The position numbers and the translations under genes were made by a program. The notes beneath the pieces are model-generated. The model ran no database searches. It saw only the letters and a list, made by a program, of their open reading frames with translations, and was not told where the DNA came from. Of a stretch of 64,000 nucleotides of DNA, positions 8,484 through 16,693 are shown in pieces; position 1 is the stretch's first letter, and each line of letters opens with the position of its first letter. Origin of the DNA: Pseudoduganella rivuli (GTDB taxonomy: Bacteria > Pseudomonadota > Gammaproteobacteria > Burkholderiales > Burkholderiaceae_D); assembly GCF_009674485.1 (NCBI RefSeq), contig NZ_WKJJ01000003.1, positions 1 through 64,000 of the forward strand, given 5' to 3'.

Positions 8484-9440
8484 ATGACGACACCACACCC
8501 GACCCCATACGCCGCGGCCCACATCATCAAAGAGATCGGCCGCGGAAAAAAAGGCGCGCGCAGCATGTCGCGCGATGATGCCCGCGAACTGTATGCCGCC
8601 ATGCTCGATGGCCGCGTCAGCGACCTGGAACTGGGCGGCATTTTGCTGGCCATGCGGATCAAGGGCGAATCCGTCGATGAAATCGCCGGTTTCCTCGACG
8701 CGGCCGAAGCCTCGTTCGCGCCGCTGCATGCGCCGGCCGGCGGCTGTGCGCCGGTGATCATCCCCAGCTATAACGGCGCGCGCAAGATGGCCAACCTGAC
8801 GGCGCTGCTGGCGCTGCTGCTGGCGCGCGAAGGCGTGCCGGTGCTGGTGCATGGCGTGCCGCACGATCCGGGCCGCGTGGCGACGGCCGAAGTGCTGGCC
8901 GAGCTGGGCATTGCTCCGGCGTGCAACCACGCGGAAGCCGAAGCGCTGCTGGCGGCGGGCAAACCCGCTTTCATCACCATCGATGCGCTGGCGCCGAAGC
9001 TGGCGCACATGCTGTCGCTGCGCCGGCGCCTGGGCGTGCGCAACTCCACCCATACGCTCGTGAAAATCATGCAGCCGTTCGCGGGACCGGCGCTGCGCCT
9101 GGTGTCGTATACGCACCCGGAATACCTGGAAATGCTGGGCGAATACTTCACGACGGCAGTCGACCCGGCGCGCGGCGACGCCTTCCTGATGCGCGGCACG
9201 GAAGGCGAGACGGTGGCCAATGCCAACAAGGGACAGAAGATCGACTGGTTCCACGGCCATCAACGCACGGTGCTGGTGGAAAAGGCGGTCGAGGCGGAAG
9301 AAAACATCGTGCTGCCGGAAGACAAAAGCGCGACTGCGACGGCCGCGTGGATCGCCTCCGTCCTGCGCGGCGACGTGCCCGTGCCGGCATCGATCGCCGA
9401 GCAAGTGGCCCAGTGCACCAAAGCCGCCCGCGCGCTGTAA
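8484..9440 (+). CDS. ybiB: YbiB/TrpD2-like DNA-binding protein
   Basis: A 318-residue protein with the fold of anthranilate phosphoribosyltransferase (N-terminal helical domain HIIKEIGRGKKGARSMSRDDARELYAAML, then an alpha/beta domain). The GTGGD phosphoribosyl-pyrophosphate loop is replaced by YNGARK near residue 95, so it should not be a TrpD enzyme. E. coli YbiB (TrpD2) of the same family binds nucleic acids without sequence preference and is LexA-controlled; the same role is inferred here. Start ATG 8484. It stands alone between divergent aroG and the following flavoprotein gene. Confidence 0.85.
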   Translation: MTTPHPTPYAAAHIIKEIGRGKKGARSMSRDDARELYAAMLDGRVSDLELGGILLAMRIKGESVDEIAGFLDAAEASFAPLHAPAGGCAPVIIPSYNGARKMANLTALLALLLAREGVPVLVHGVPHDPGRVATAEVLAELGIAPACNHAEAEALLAAGKPAFITIDALAPKLAHMLSLRRRLGVRNSTHTLVKIMQPFAGPALRLVSYTHPEYLEMLGEYFTTAVDPARGDAFLMRGTEGETVANANKGQKIDWFHGHQRTVLVEKAVEAEENIVLPEDKSATATAAWIASVLRGDVPVPASIAEQVAQCTKAARAL

Positions 9441-9566
9441 TCCTATCAATTCACCCCCGCGCATAGTACTTTTGGGGCCAGGCCCCGAAATGTCGATTAG
9501 ATTTTTAGGTTCGGGTAAGTTCTGGCGGGGGCTTACAATGGCAGGTTTTACATTCCCGGGGCGGTT

Positions 9567-10775
9567 ATGAAGCAGTTTGATGTGGCGGTAATCGGCGCGG
9601 GCGCGGCCGGCATGATGTGCGCGGCCGAGGCGGGCAAGCGCGGGCGGCGCGTGGTGCTGATCGACCATGCGGACAAGCTGGCCGAGAAAATCCGCATTTC
9701 CGGTGGCGGCCGTTGCAACTTTACTAACATTAATGCCGGCCCCGCGAACTTCCTGTCGCAAAACCCCCATTTCTGCAAAAGCGCGCTGTCCCGCTATACG
9801 CCGCAGGATTTCCTCGCGCTGGTGAAAAAACACCGCATCGCGCACCACGAAAAACACAAGGGCCAGCTGTTTTGCGACGTGTCGGCCGAAGACATCATCG
9901 GCATGCTGAAAGCCGAGTGCGCGGTCGGTAACGTGCACTGGCGCATGCCCGCCAAGGTCGACAGCATCGAGCCGGGCGAAGACGGCGGCTTCACCGTCTA
10001 TACCGACACCGGCGTGGTGAACGTGCAAAGCGTGGTGATTGCCACCGGCGGCCTGTCGATCCCGAAAATCGGCGCCACGGATTTCGGCTACCGCATCGCC
10101 AAGCAGTTCGGCCTGAAGCTGGTGGAAACCCGTCCCGCACTGGTGCCGCTGACCTTCGACGCGCAGGAGTGGGCGCCATTCGTGCCGCTGGCCGGCATTT
10201 CGCTGGAAGTCGACGTGGAAACCGGTTCGCTGAAAGGCCGCAACCCGGACGGCGCCCGCTTCCGCGAAGACTTGCTGTTTACGCACCGAGGCCTGTCCGG
10301 CCCCGCCATCCTGCAAATCTCGTCGTTCTGGCAGCCGGGAACGCCTATCGTCATCAACCTGTTGCCGGAAATGGATGTGGCGCAGGAACTGACCGCGGCC
10401 AAGCAGTCGACCAAGAAACAGCTGGGTAATGTGCTGTCGCAGTGGCTGCCGGCGCGCCTGGCCGATGGCTTGCTGCTGGCGCACAGTTTCAACAGCGAAG
10501 CGCGCCTGGCCGACATGCCGGACGCGCAGTTGCGCAAGCTGGGCCAGTTGCTGAACCAGTGGACCATCACGCCCGACGGCTCCGAAGGCTACCGCAAGGC
10601 GGAAGTCACGCGGGGTGGCGTCGATACGCGGGAATTGTCGCAACAAACCATGATGGCCAATAAGGTCCCGGGCCTGTATTTCATCGGTGAAACAGTCGAT
10701 GTGACAGGGTGGCTGGGAGGCTACAACTTCCAGTGGGCATGGGCATCGGGAGTGGCAGCCGGACAAGTGGTCTGA
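9567..10775 (+). CDS. HI0933/BaiN-like FAD-dependent oxidoreductase
   Basis: A 402-residue flavoprotein of the HI0933/YhiN/BaiN family. The N-terminal dinucleotide fold VIGAGAAGMMCAAEAGKRG is followed by KIRISGGGRCNFTN, family hallmarks. A middle inserted domain and the C-terminal FAD-closing segment GLYFIGETVDVTGWLGGYNFQWAWASG are also present. Members are proposed NAD(P)H-dependent reductases; BaiN of gut bacteria acts on bile-acid enones, but the substrate here is unknown. The 126-base upstream gap has a small GGGGCCAGGCCCC palindrome near 9475-9488. Confidence 0.9.
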   Translation: MKQFDVAVIGAGAAGMMCAAEAGKRGRRVVLIDHADKLAEKIRISGGGRCNFTNINAGPANFLSQNPHFCKSALSRYTPQDFLALVKKHRIAHHEKHKGQLFCDVSAEDIIGMLKAECAVGNVHWRMPAKVDSIEPGEDGGFTVYTDTGVVNVQSVVIATGGLSIPKIGATDFGYRIAKQFGLKLVETRPALVPLTFDAQEWAPFVPLAGISLEVDVETGSLKGRNPDGARFREDLLFTHRGLSGPAILQISSFWQPGTPIVINLLPEMDVAQELTAAKQSTKKQLGNVLSQWLPARLADGLLLAHSFNSEARLADMPDAQLRKLGQLLNQWTITPDGSEGYRKAEVTRGGVDTRELSQQTMMANKVPGLYFIGETVDVTGWLGGYNFQWAWASGVAAGQVV

Positions 10776-10793
10776 TACAATCGCTATCCCGGT

Positions 10794-10823
10794 TTGACAA
10801 CACGTGCACCGGGAACCGATGTT
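10794..10823 (+). promoter_or_regulatory. Candidate promoter for rpsU
   Basis: TTGACA at 10794-10799 is a consensus -35, followed 18 bases later by GATGTT, a weak -10. It lies about 150 bases before rpsU and immediately after the flavoprotein stop. The placement fits a start of the macromolecular-synthesis operon. Confidence 0.35.
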
Positions 10824-10967
10824 GGCAGGACGAAAAGATTGCTCAAATCAGACAGTTTCACCGTGAAACTGGCCTGCTGAGCCGGTTTGGCGTCCAAAGC
10901 TCTTCCCAATTGGGCCAAAAGCTGCTAATATCTTCTTCTTCCTAAATCTAACGGTTTGAATTTTTAC

Positions 10968-11180
10968 ATGACCACCATTCGCCTCAAAGAAAACGAGCCG
11001 TTCGAAGTCGCAATGCGTCGCTTCAAACGCACCATCGAAAAAACCGGCCTGCTGACCGAACTGCGCGCTCGCGAGTTCTACGAAAAGCCAACGGCTGAGC
11101 GCAAGCGCAAGCTGGCAGCTGCAGTGAAGCGCCACTACAAGCGCATCCGCAGCCAGCAACTGCCTAAGAAACTGTACTAA
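10968..11180 (+). CDS. rpsU: 30S ribosomal protein S21
   Basis: A 70-residue basic ribosomal protein ([21 protein letters not shown] at the start, [17 protein letters not shown] at the end), full length for the betaproteobacterial family. S21 sits near the 3' end of 16S rRNA and helps initiation. ATG 10968 gives the canonical N terminus; an upstream TTG would add four unlikely residues. It heads the rpsU-yqeY-dnaG-rpoD arrangement, with a hairpin terminator or attenuator just after it. Confidence 0.98.
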   Translation: MTTIRLKENEPFEVAMRRFKRTIEKTGLLTELRAREFYEKPTAERKRKLAAAVKRHYKRIRSQQLPKKLY

Positions 11181-11243
11181 TCTGCCATTCAGGATGGCCC
11201 GGCAGTACGGCACTGCGCCGCGGGCTCACCTGTGCAGTTGAAT

Positions 11244-11280
11244 GCCCGCTCCGGTTTGTTCCGCAGCGGGTTTTCGTTTT
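11244..11280 (+). terminator. Intrinsic terminator/attenuator after rpsU
   Basis: CCCGCT at 11245-11250 pairs with AGCGGG at 11265-11270 and is followed by TTTTCGTTTTTT. It lies between rpsU and yqeY and probably limits read-through so that S21 is made in excess over primase, as in the classic enterobacterial operon. Confidence 0.7.
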
Positions 11281-11307
11281 TTGCGCCACTTTTTCCAGGA
11301 TACCGAC

Positions 11308-11757
11308 ATGACTTTGAAAACACAGATCTCCGACGACATGAAAGCCGCGATGCGCGCCAAGGAAGCGGGCAAGCTGGGCACGATCCGCCTGCTGCTGGCG
11401 GAAATCAAGCGCAAGGAAGTCGATGAACAGATCGAATTGAACGATGCGCAGACCGTTGCCATCGTGGAAAAAATGATCAAGCAGCGCAAGGATTCGATCA
11501 CGCAATTCGAAGCCGGCGGCCGTGCCGACCTGGCTGAGATCGAGAAGGCCGAACTGGCGGTGCTGGCGGCCTACATGCCGGCCGGCCTGTCCGATGAGGA
11601 AGTGGCGGCGGAAGTGGCTGCCGCCGTCGCGGCGTCCGGCGCCGCCGGTCCGCAAGACATGGGCAAGGTCATGGCCATCGTCAAGCCGAAACTGGCTGGC
11701 CGTGCCGACATGACCGTGGTGTCCGCGCTGGTGAAGAAGGCGCTGACGTCGGCGTAA
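11308..11757 (+). CDS. YqeY/GatB-like domain protein
   Basis: A 149-residue YqeY-family protein (TLKTQISDDMKAAMRAKEAGKLGTIRLLLAEIK), homologous to the tRNA-binding tail domain of GatB amidotransferase. It probably binds tRNA or a tRNA-dependent complex; no enzymatic motif is expected. Normal full length. ATG 11308 has CCAGGA 7 bases upstream. Its place between rpsU and dnaG is conserved in many beta- and gammaproteobacteria. Confidence 0.93.
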   Translation: MTLKTQISDDMKAAMRAKEAGKLGTIRLLLAEIKRKEVDEQIELNDAQTVAIVEKMIKQRKDSITQFEAGGRADLAEIEKAELAVLAAYMPAGLSDEEVAAEVAAAVAASGAAGPQDMGKVMAIVKPKLAGRADMTVVSALVKKALTSA

Positions 11758-11844
11758 TGCGGGCAGGGGCGGATGTCCGCCCTATATCATGCGGCCATGC
11801 GCCGCCGCATTGCATGCAACATTGTTTTAGGCAGACCGATCGCC

Positions 11845-13638
11845 GTGATCCCACAATCCTTCATTTCCGATCTGCTCAACCGCGTCGATATCGTCGACGT
11901 GGTCGGCCGTTACGTCCAGTTGAAAAAGGGCGGCGCCAATTACATGGGGCTGTGCCCCTTTCACAGTGAAAAATCCCCCAGCTTCACGGTCAGCCCGACC
12001 AAGCAGTTCTATCACTGCTTCGGCTGCGGCGCGCACGGCACGTCGATCGGGTTCCTGATCGAATATTCCGGCATGGGCTTTGTCGATGCCGTCAAAGACC
12101 TGGCGCAAGGGGTGGGCATGGTGGTGCCGGAGCAGGATGACCGTATCCCGCCCGCGCAGCGCGCGCAGATGCAGGCGCAAAGCCTGGCATTGTCCGATGC
12201 CATGACCCAGGCCGCCGAATACTACAAGCTGCAGCTGCGCCAGGCGCCCGCCGCCATCGGTTACCTGAAGGGCCGGGGGCTGACGGGAGAGATTGCCGCC
12301 CGCTTTGCGCTCGGTTATGCGCCGGGCGGCTGGGATAACTTGCGCAGCGTGTTCCGCGATTACGATGCCCCGGCGCTGGTGGAAGCGGGCCTGGTGATCG
12401 ACCGTGTCGATGAGGAAGGCCACCGCAACAAGCGCTACGACCGTTTCCGCGAGCGCGTGATGTTCCCGATCCGCAATACCAAAGGCCAAGTGATTGCCTT
12501 TGGCGGCCGGATCATGGAGCAGGGCGAGCCAAAGTACTTGAATTCTCCCGAGACGCCCTTATTTTCCAAGGGCCACGAGTTGTATGGCTTGTTCGAAGCC
12601 CGGCAGGCAATCCGCGACGCGGGTTACGTGCTGGTCACGGAAGGCTATATGGATGTGGTGGCGTTGGCCCAGATGGGTTTCCCGCAAGCAGTGGCGACCC
12701 TGGGTACGGCCTGCACCACCACCCACGTGCAAAAGCTGTTGCGTCAAACAGACAATGTGATCTTCAGTTTCGACGGCGACAAGGCCGGCCGCCGCGCCGC
12801 GCGGCGCGCGCTGGAAGCTTGCCTGCCGCATGTGTCGGACAACAAGACCATCAAATTCCTGTTCCTGCCAGCCGAGCACGATCCCGACAGCTATATCCGC
12901 GAATTCGGCGCGCCGGCGTTCGAGCAGCAAGTGCATGAAGCAATGCCGCTGTCGCAATTCCTGTTGCGGGAAGTGGCGGCGGACTACGATTTAAGCGAGC
13001 CGGAAGGCCGTGCGCGCGTGCAATTTGACGCCAAGCCGATGTTGCAGGCGATGTCGCCATCGGCCTTGCGGTTGCAAATCGTGCGCGGGCTGGCCAGCAT
13101 GACGCAAAGCAGCCCCGGTGAAATCGAGGCGCTGTGCGAGTTGAGCAAGCCGGTGGCGGAAGTGCGCCGCGCGCCGCCAAGGTCGGCGCGGCCTGAACCG
13201 ATGGGCCTGGAATTGCAGATCGTGCGGCATCTGGTGGCGCATCCGGCACTGGCGCTGGATATCGACGAGTCCGGCCTGGCGGCATTCGACAGCTTCGGGC
13301 CGGAGCAGGCGGAGCGGTTGCGCCAGCTGGTGGCGGCAGCGCAGGCGCTGGGGCCGCAAGGCAATTTTGCCTCGCTGGCCATGCACCTGAAGGAACAGGG
13401 CAGTGAATACGACGCGATCATTACGGAGATTTCGTCGGAAAGCGCGGAGTCGGATTTCGATGCGGTCAAGCTGTACGTGGCCAGTGCGATCCGGCAGATC
13501 AAGATGGATGCGCTGACGGCGGAGCTGACCCAGCTGGCATCGTCCGGCAGGTCGGCGGCGGAAATTGCCGACCGCTTCCGTGAAATCAGCGCCATGCAGG
13601 ATCAGTTGCGGAAAGAGGCGGAGGTGTCGGGCCGCTAA
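11845..13638 (+). CDS. dnaG: DNA primase
   Basis: A 597-residue primase making RNA primers at the replication fork with DnaB. The N-terminal zinc ribbon (CPFHSEKSPSF ... FYHCFGCGAHG) lies at about residues 37-65, the catalytic TOPRIM core has VTEGYMDVV and FSFDGDKAGRRAA, and the C-terminal helical part binds the helicase. I chose GTG 11845 (IPQSFISDLLNRVDIVDVV) because family members begin there; the frame is open upstream to 11773 but the extra 24 residues are not primase-like. Co-oriented with yqeY and rpoD. Confidence 0.97.
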   Translation: MIPQSFISDLLNRVDIVDVVGRYVQLKKGGANYMGLCPFHSEKSPSFTVSPTKQFYHCFGCGAHGTSIGFLIEYSGMGFVDAVKDLAQGVGMVVPEQDDRIPPAQRAQMQAQSLALSDAMTQAAEYYKLQLRQAPAAIGYLKGRGLTGEIAARFALGYAPGGWDNLRSVFRDYDAPALVEAGLVIDRVDEEGHRNKRYDRFRERVMFPIRNTKGQVIAFGGRIMEQGEPKYLNSPETPLFSKGHELYGLFEARQAIRDAGYVLVTEGYMDVVALAQMGFPQAVATLGTACTTTHVQKLLRQTDNVIFSFDGDKAGRRAARRALEACLPHVSDNKTIKFLFLPAEHDPDSYIREFGAPAFEQQVHEAMPLSQFLLREVAADYDLSEPEGRARVQFDAKPMLQAMSPSALRLQIVRGLASMTQSSPGEIEALCELSKPVAEVRRAPPRSARPEPMGLELQIVRHLVAHPALALDIDESGLAAFDSFGPEQAERLRQLVAAAQALGPQGNFASLAMHLKEQGSEYDAIITEISSESAESDFDAVKLYVASAIRQIKMDALTAELTQLASSGRSAAEIADRFREISAMQDQLRKEAEVSGR

Positions 13639-13714
13639 CGGATTTCATGTTATTTATAGCATGCCGCGTATAGGGGGAGCACGGGGCGTTCCCTCTGGAA
13701 TTTGTAAAGTGGCG

Positions 13715-13723
13715 TGCTATAAT
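13715..13723 (+). promoter_or_regulatory. Extended -10 promoter for the rpoD leader
   Basis: TGCTATAAT is a perfect extended -10 element (TGn plus consensus TATAAT) 77 bases after the dnaG stop. No good -35 lies 17 bases upstream, which an extended -10 can tolerate. A start near 13730 would give rpoD a leader of about 345 bases that includes the hairpin at 13807-13909. Confidence 0.6.
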
Positions 13724-13806
13724 AAAACGCTAAGTGTTGACTTTTCGCTTAGCTTTGTTTAGGCAAAATTTGGTTTGATTTCAGTAAGTTAGGCTCTTGA
13801 TCGGCA

Positions 13807-13909
13807 CAGCGGGATGGTAGCCGGCGGCCAGGGCCAGACTTCAGGCACGGACGGTGCGTCTATCGCACCAGGGTTCCGGTGCCTGCCAGGCTCTAGCCCC
13901 CATGCGCTG
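13807..13909 (+). ncRNA. Rod-shaped structured RNA of unknown family in the dnaG-rpoD gap
   Basis: A nested set of complementary segments is centred on 13861. CAGCG 13807-13811 pairs with 13905-13909, ATGG 13814-13817 with 13900-13903, and GGGCcAGA 13831-13838 with 13892-13899 (one mismatch). CAGGCAC 13842-13848 pairs with 13879-13885, GG 13849-13850 with 13876-13877, and GGTGCG 13853-13858 with CGCACC 13864-13869. Together they form an irregular rod of about 103 bases with a five-base loop. It could be a 5' UTR regulatory element for rpoD or a separate small RNA. It lacks the SRP RNA GGAA-loop motif and I do not recognise a family. The rest of the 437-base gap (13639-14075) has only the extended -10 promoter and small unsupported frames. 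Confidence 0.5.
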
Positions 13910-14075
13910 TCATACAGTAGAATTTCTGCCAAGCACGACCTAGGGTTGAGGTCCGTGTCGCGGAAGTTCCCTCTGTGCGTTGCACGGTTCGGAGCTGGAA
14001 GGTATAAGTAGTAGCATTGTTGCAAGAACTTTATCCTAACCCGTAAAGCAAGTCGTTGTGTAATCGAAAGCGCCT

Positions 14076-16310
14076 GTGCCAACAAAGAAACCTGAATCCC
14101 AAGCGGCTGACAAGCCCAGCAAAGTGACTGCCAAGGCCGCGAAGTCGGCCGACAAATCGGAAACGCGGACCAACGCGCCACCGGCAGTCAGCCAGACCAC
14201 GGATGCCGCAGCCCTGGCTGCCATCGACACTTCCGGCTATGTCTTGCCGTCCGTGAAGGTGCCGGGGCGGCGGGGACGCAAGCCCAAGGAATTCACGCCG
14301 GAAAATGACGAAGTCGCCGCATTGAATGCGGTCGAGCGCGCCGAGCTGAAAGCCGTGGACAAAGCGAAGGCCAAGGATCGCAAGGCTAAGGAAAAGGCAT
14401 TGCTGAAGGACGCATTCTCGTCCGATACGGAAGCGACCGAGGAAGAACTCGAGCGCCGCCGCCAGAAACTCAAGACCCTCATCAAGTTCGGCAAGGAACG
14501 CGGATTCCTGACCTACGCCGAAATCAATGACCACCTGCCAGAAAATATCGTCGATCCGGAAGCGATCGAGGGCATTATCGGCACCTTCAACGACATGGGC
14601 ATTGCCGTCTACGAGCATGCGCCCGACGCCGAAACCCTGCTGCTGTCCGACAGCGTGGCCAATGTGGCCAGCGACGATGAAGCGGAAGCGGCTGCCGAAG
14701 CGGCCCTGTCGACCGTCGATTCCGACTTTGGCCGCACCACCGACCCGGTCCGCATGTACATGCGTGAAATGGGTTCGGTCGAGCTGCTGACGCGCGAAGG
14801 CGAAATTGAAATCGCCAAGCGGATCGAAGATGGCTTGAAAGACATGATCCAGGCGATTTCCGCCTGCCCGGTGACGATCGCGGAAATCATTGCCGCGTCC
14901 GACCGCATCCGCAACGATGAAATCAAGATCGATGAAATCGTCGACGGCCTGGTAGACGACAACGAAGACCAGCCGGCGCCCGCCGCGTCGTCCGATGAAG
15001 ACGACGAGGACGACGAAGAGGAAGAAGAGGAAGAAGAAGAGGAAGAAGAAGCCAGCCCGGCCGCCGCTGCCGCTGGTTATTCGGCCGAGCAGCTGGAGCA
15101 GATGAAGAATGCTGCGCTGGAAAAATTCGACCTCATCTCGCAGCAATTCGACAAGATGCGCCGCGCTTTCGAGAAGGATGGCTACAACTCGAAATCCTAT
15201 GTGAAAGCACAGGAAGCGATTTCCAATGAATTGCTGGCGATCCGCTTCACGGCGAAAGTCGTGGAAAAACTGTGCGACACGCTGCGTGGCCAGGTCGATG
15301 AAGTGCGCCACATCGAGAAGCAAATCCTCGACGTGGCCGTCAACAAGTGCGGCATGCCGCGCGCCCACTTCATCAAGGTCTTCCCGGGCAATGAAACCAA
15401 TCTGGAATGGGTGGATGGCGAAGTGGCTGCCGGTCACGCGTACAGCGCGATCCTGGGCCGCAACATCCCGACCATCAAGGAATTGCAGCAGCGCTTGATC
15501 GACTTGCAGGCGCGCGTGGTCTTGCCGCTGCCTGACTTGCGTAACATCAACCGCCAGATGGCGGCCGGGGAAATGAAGGCGCGCAAGGCCAAGCGTGAAA
15601 TGACGGAAGCGAACTTGCGCCTGGTGATTTCCATCGCGAAGAAATACACCAACCGCGGCCTGCAATTCCTGGACTTGATCCAGGAAGGCAATATCGGCTT
15701 GATGAAAGCGGTGGACAAGTTCGAATACCGCCGCGGTTACAAATTCTCGACCTATGCGACGTGGTGGATCCGCCAGGCCATCACCCGTTCCATCGCCGAC
15801 CAGGCGCGCACCATCCGTATTCCGGTGCACATGATCGAGACCATCAACAAGATGAACCGCATCTCGCGCCAGATCTTGCAGGAAACCGGCGCCGAGCCGG
15901 ATCCTGCAACGTTGGCGATCAAGATGGAAATGCCGGAAGATAAGATCCGCAAGATCATGAAGATCGCGAAAGAGCCGATCTCCATGGAAACGCCGATCGG
16001 TGACGACGACGATTCCCACCTGGGCGACTTCATCGAGGACAACAACACCCTGGCGCCTTCGGATGCGGCGTTGCACGCATCGATGCGCGGCGTGGTGAAG
16101 GATGTGCTGGACTCGCTGACGCCGCGCGAAGCCAAGGTGCTGCGCATGCGTTTCGGTATCGAAATGTCGACCGACCATACGCTGGAAGAGGTCGGTAAAC
16201 AGTTCGACGTGACCCGCGAACGCATCCGCCAGATCGAAGCCAAGGCGCTGCGCAAGCTGCGCCACCCATCGCGTTCCGACAAGCTGAAGAGCTTCCTGGA
16301 AGGTAATTAA
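14076..16310 (+). CDS. rpoD: RNA polymerase primary sigma factor (sigma-70)
   Basis: A 744-residue housekeeping sigma factor. Region 1.1 is around residues 125-200, region 1.2 is [21 protein letters not shown], and region 2 ([54 protein letters not shown]) is near 510-580. Region 3 follows, and region 4 has the [31 protein letters not shown] near 705-735. The N terminus carries an extra Lys/Ala-rich tail of about 110 residues, and a run of 13 Glu preceded by Asp/Glu lies in the non-conserved region near residue 310-325. Start is GTG 14076; the ribosome site is weak. Confidence 0.98.
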   Translation: MPTKKPESQAADKPSKVTAKAAKSADKSETRTNAPPAVSQTTDAAALAAIDTSGYVLPSVKVPGRRGRKPKEFTPENDEVAALNAVERAELKAVDKAKAKDRKAKEKALLKDAFSSDTEATEEELERRRQKLKTLIKFGKERGFLTYAEINDHLPENIVDPEAIEGIIGTFNDMGIAVYEHAPDAETLLLSDSVANVASDDEAEAAAEAALSTVDSDFGRTTDPVRMYMREMGSVELLTREGEIEIAKRIEDGLKDMIQAISACPVTIAEIIAASDRIRNDEIKIDEIVDGLVDDNEDQPAPAASSDEDDEDDEEEEEEEEEEEEASPAAAAAGYSAEQLEQMKNAALEKFDLISQQFDKMRRAFEKDGYNSKSYVKAQEAISNELLAIRFTAKVVEKLCDTLRGQVDEVRHIEKQILDVAVNKCGMPRAHFIKVFPGNETNLEWVDGEVAAGHAYSAILGRNIPTIKELQQRLIDLQARVVLPLPDLRNINRQMAAGEMKARKAKREMTEANLRLVISIAKKYTNRGLQFLDLIQEGNIGLMKAVDKFEYRRGYKFSTYATWWIRQAITRSIADQARTIRIPVHMIETINKMNRISRQILQETGAEPDPATLAIKMEMPEDKIRKIMKIAKEPISMETPIGDDDDSHLGDFIEDNNTLAPSDAALHASMRGVVKDVLDSLTPREAKVLRMRFGIEMSTDHTLEEVGKQFDVTRERIRQIEAKALRKLRHPSRSDKLKSFLEGN

Positions 16311-16313
16311 GTC

Positions 16314-16342
16314 TTGACGGGCAGCGGTGTTGCACCTATGCT
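16314..16342 (+). promoter_or_regulatory. Sigma-70 promoter for the tRNA gene
   Basis: TTGACG (16314-16319), exactly 17 bases, then TATGCT (16337-16342) begins 4 bases after the rpoD stop and precedes the tRNA by about 65 bases. A small palindrome (TCCGTAAATCACGGA) lies between promoter and tRNA. Confidence 0.6.
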
Positions 16343-16407
16343 CCTGTGTCCGTAAATCACGGACCGGGAGCGGTACGAGCCGCTGCCTGATGCAGTAACC
16401 CCTCTCC

Positions 16408-16486
16408 GGGCCCTTAGCTCATGCTTGGTTAGAGCAGAGGACTCATAATCCTTTGGTGCGCGGTTCGACTCCGCGAGGGCCTACCA
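16408..16486 (+). tRNA. tRNA with CAU anticodon, probably tRNA-Ile2 (lysidine type)
   Basis: The cloverleaf is complete: 7-bp acceptor stem (G1-U72 wobble), D arm with an unusually large 11-base loop, anticodon stem GAGGA/TCCTT around loop CTCATAA, T arm CGCGG-TTCGACT-CCGCG, and encoded CCA at 16484-16486. The CAU anticodon could mean initiator Met, elongator Met or AUA-reading Ile2. It lacks initiator features (three G-C pairs in the anticodon stem), and the body resembles bacterial Ile2 genes (GGCCC acceptor, AGAGCAG), so Ile2 modified by TilS is favoured. Confidence 0.93.
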
Positions 16487-16493
16487 AATTTGA

Positions 16494-16521
16494 AAAGCCC
16501 AGCCGTTTGGCTGGGCTTTTT
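16494..16521 (+). terminator. Intrinsic terminator after the tRNA
   Basis: AAAAGCCCAGCC, loop GTTT, GGCTGGGCTTTTT: an 8-bp GC-rich stem followed by five Ts, 7 bases after the tRNA CCA. Confidence 0.9.
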
Positions 16522-16693
16522 GCTATTGAGTTCTCCACCGAAAACGGAACGAATTGACGCCATGCGGGTCATATGTTCCGGCGCCGGGCTTTTTCAGCGC
16601 GTGTTCGCATCGTACCGATTTCTGGCAATCTCTCCGATCCCTGCTATCTTGATGTAATTATCATTTTGCTAGTAACCTTGGCGAAGGACAGCT

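Noticed and set aside
8403..10766. 787-codon minus-strand frame over ybiB and the flavoprotein
   Set aside because: Antisense to two well-recognised genes; Arg/His/Gln-rich, no motifs.
13807..13909. SRP (4.5S) RNA or 6S RNA identity for the rod-like fold
   Set aside because: The SRP GGAA-loop motif is absent and I could not see the central bubble and conserved flanks of 6S RNA. Left as unknown.
13814..14011. 65-codon frame in the dnaG-rpoD gap
   Set aside because: No ribosome site, and the DNA is better explained by nested RNA stems; the frame crosses both sides of the fold.
14031..16265. 744-codon minus-strand frame over rpoD
   Set aside because: Antisense to an unmistakable sigma-70 gene; poly-Phe/Leu stretch is the mirror of the poly-Glu codons.
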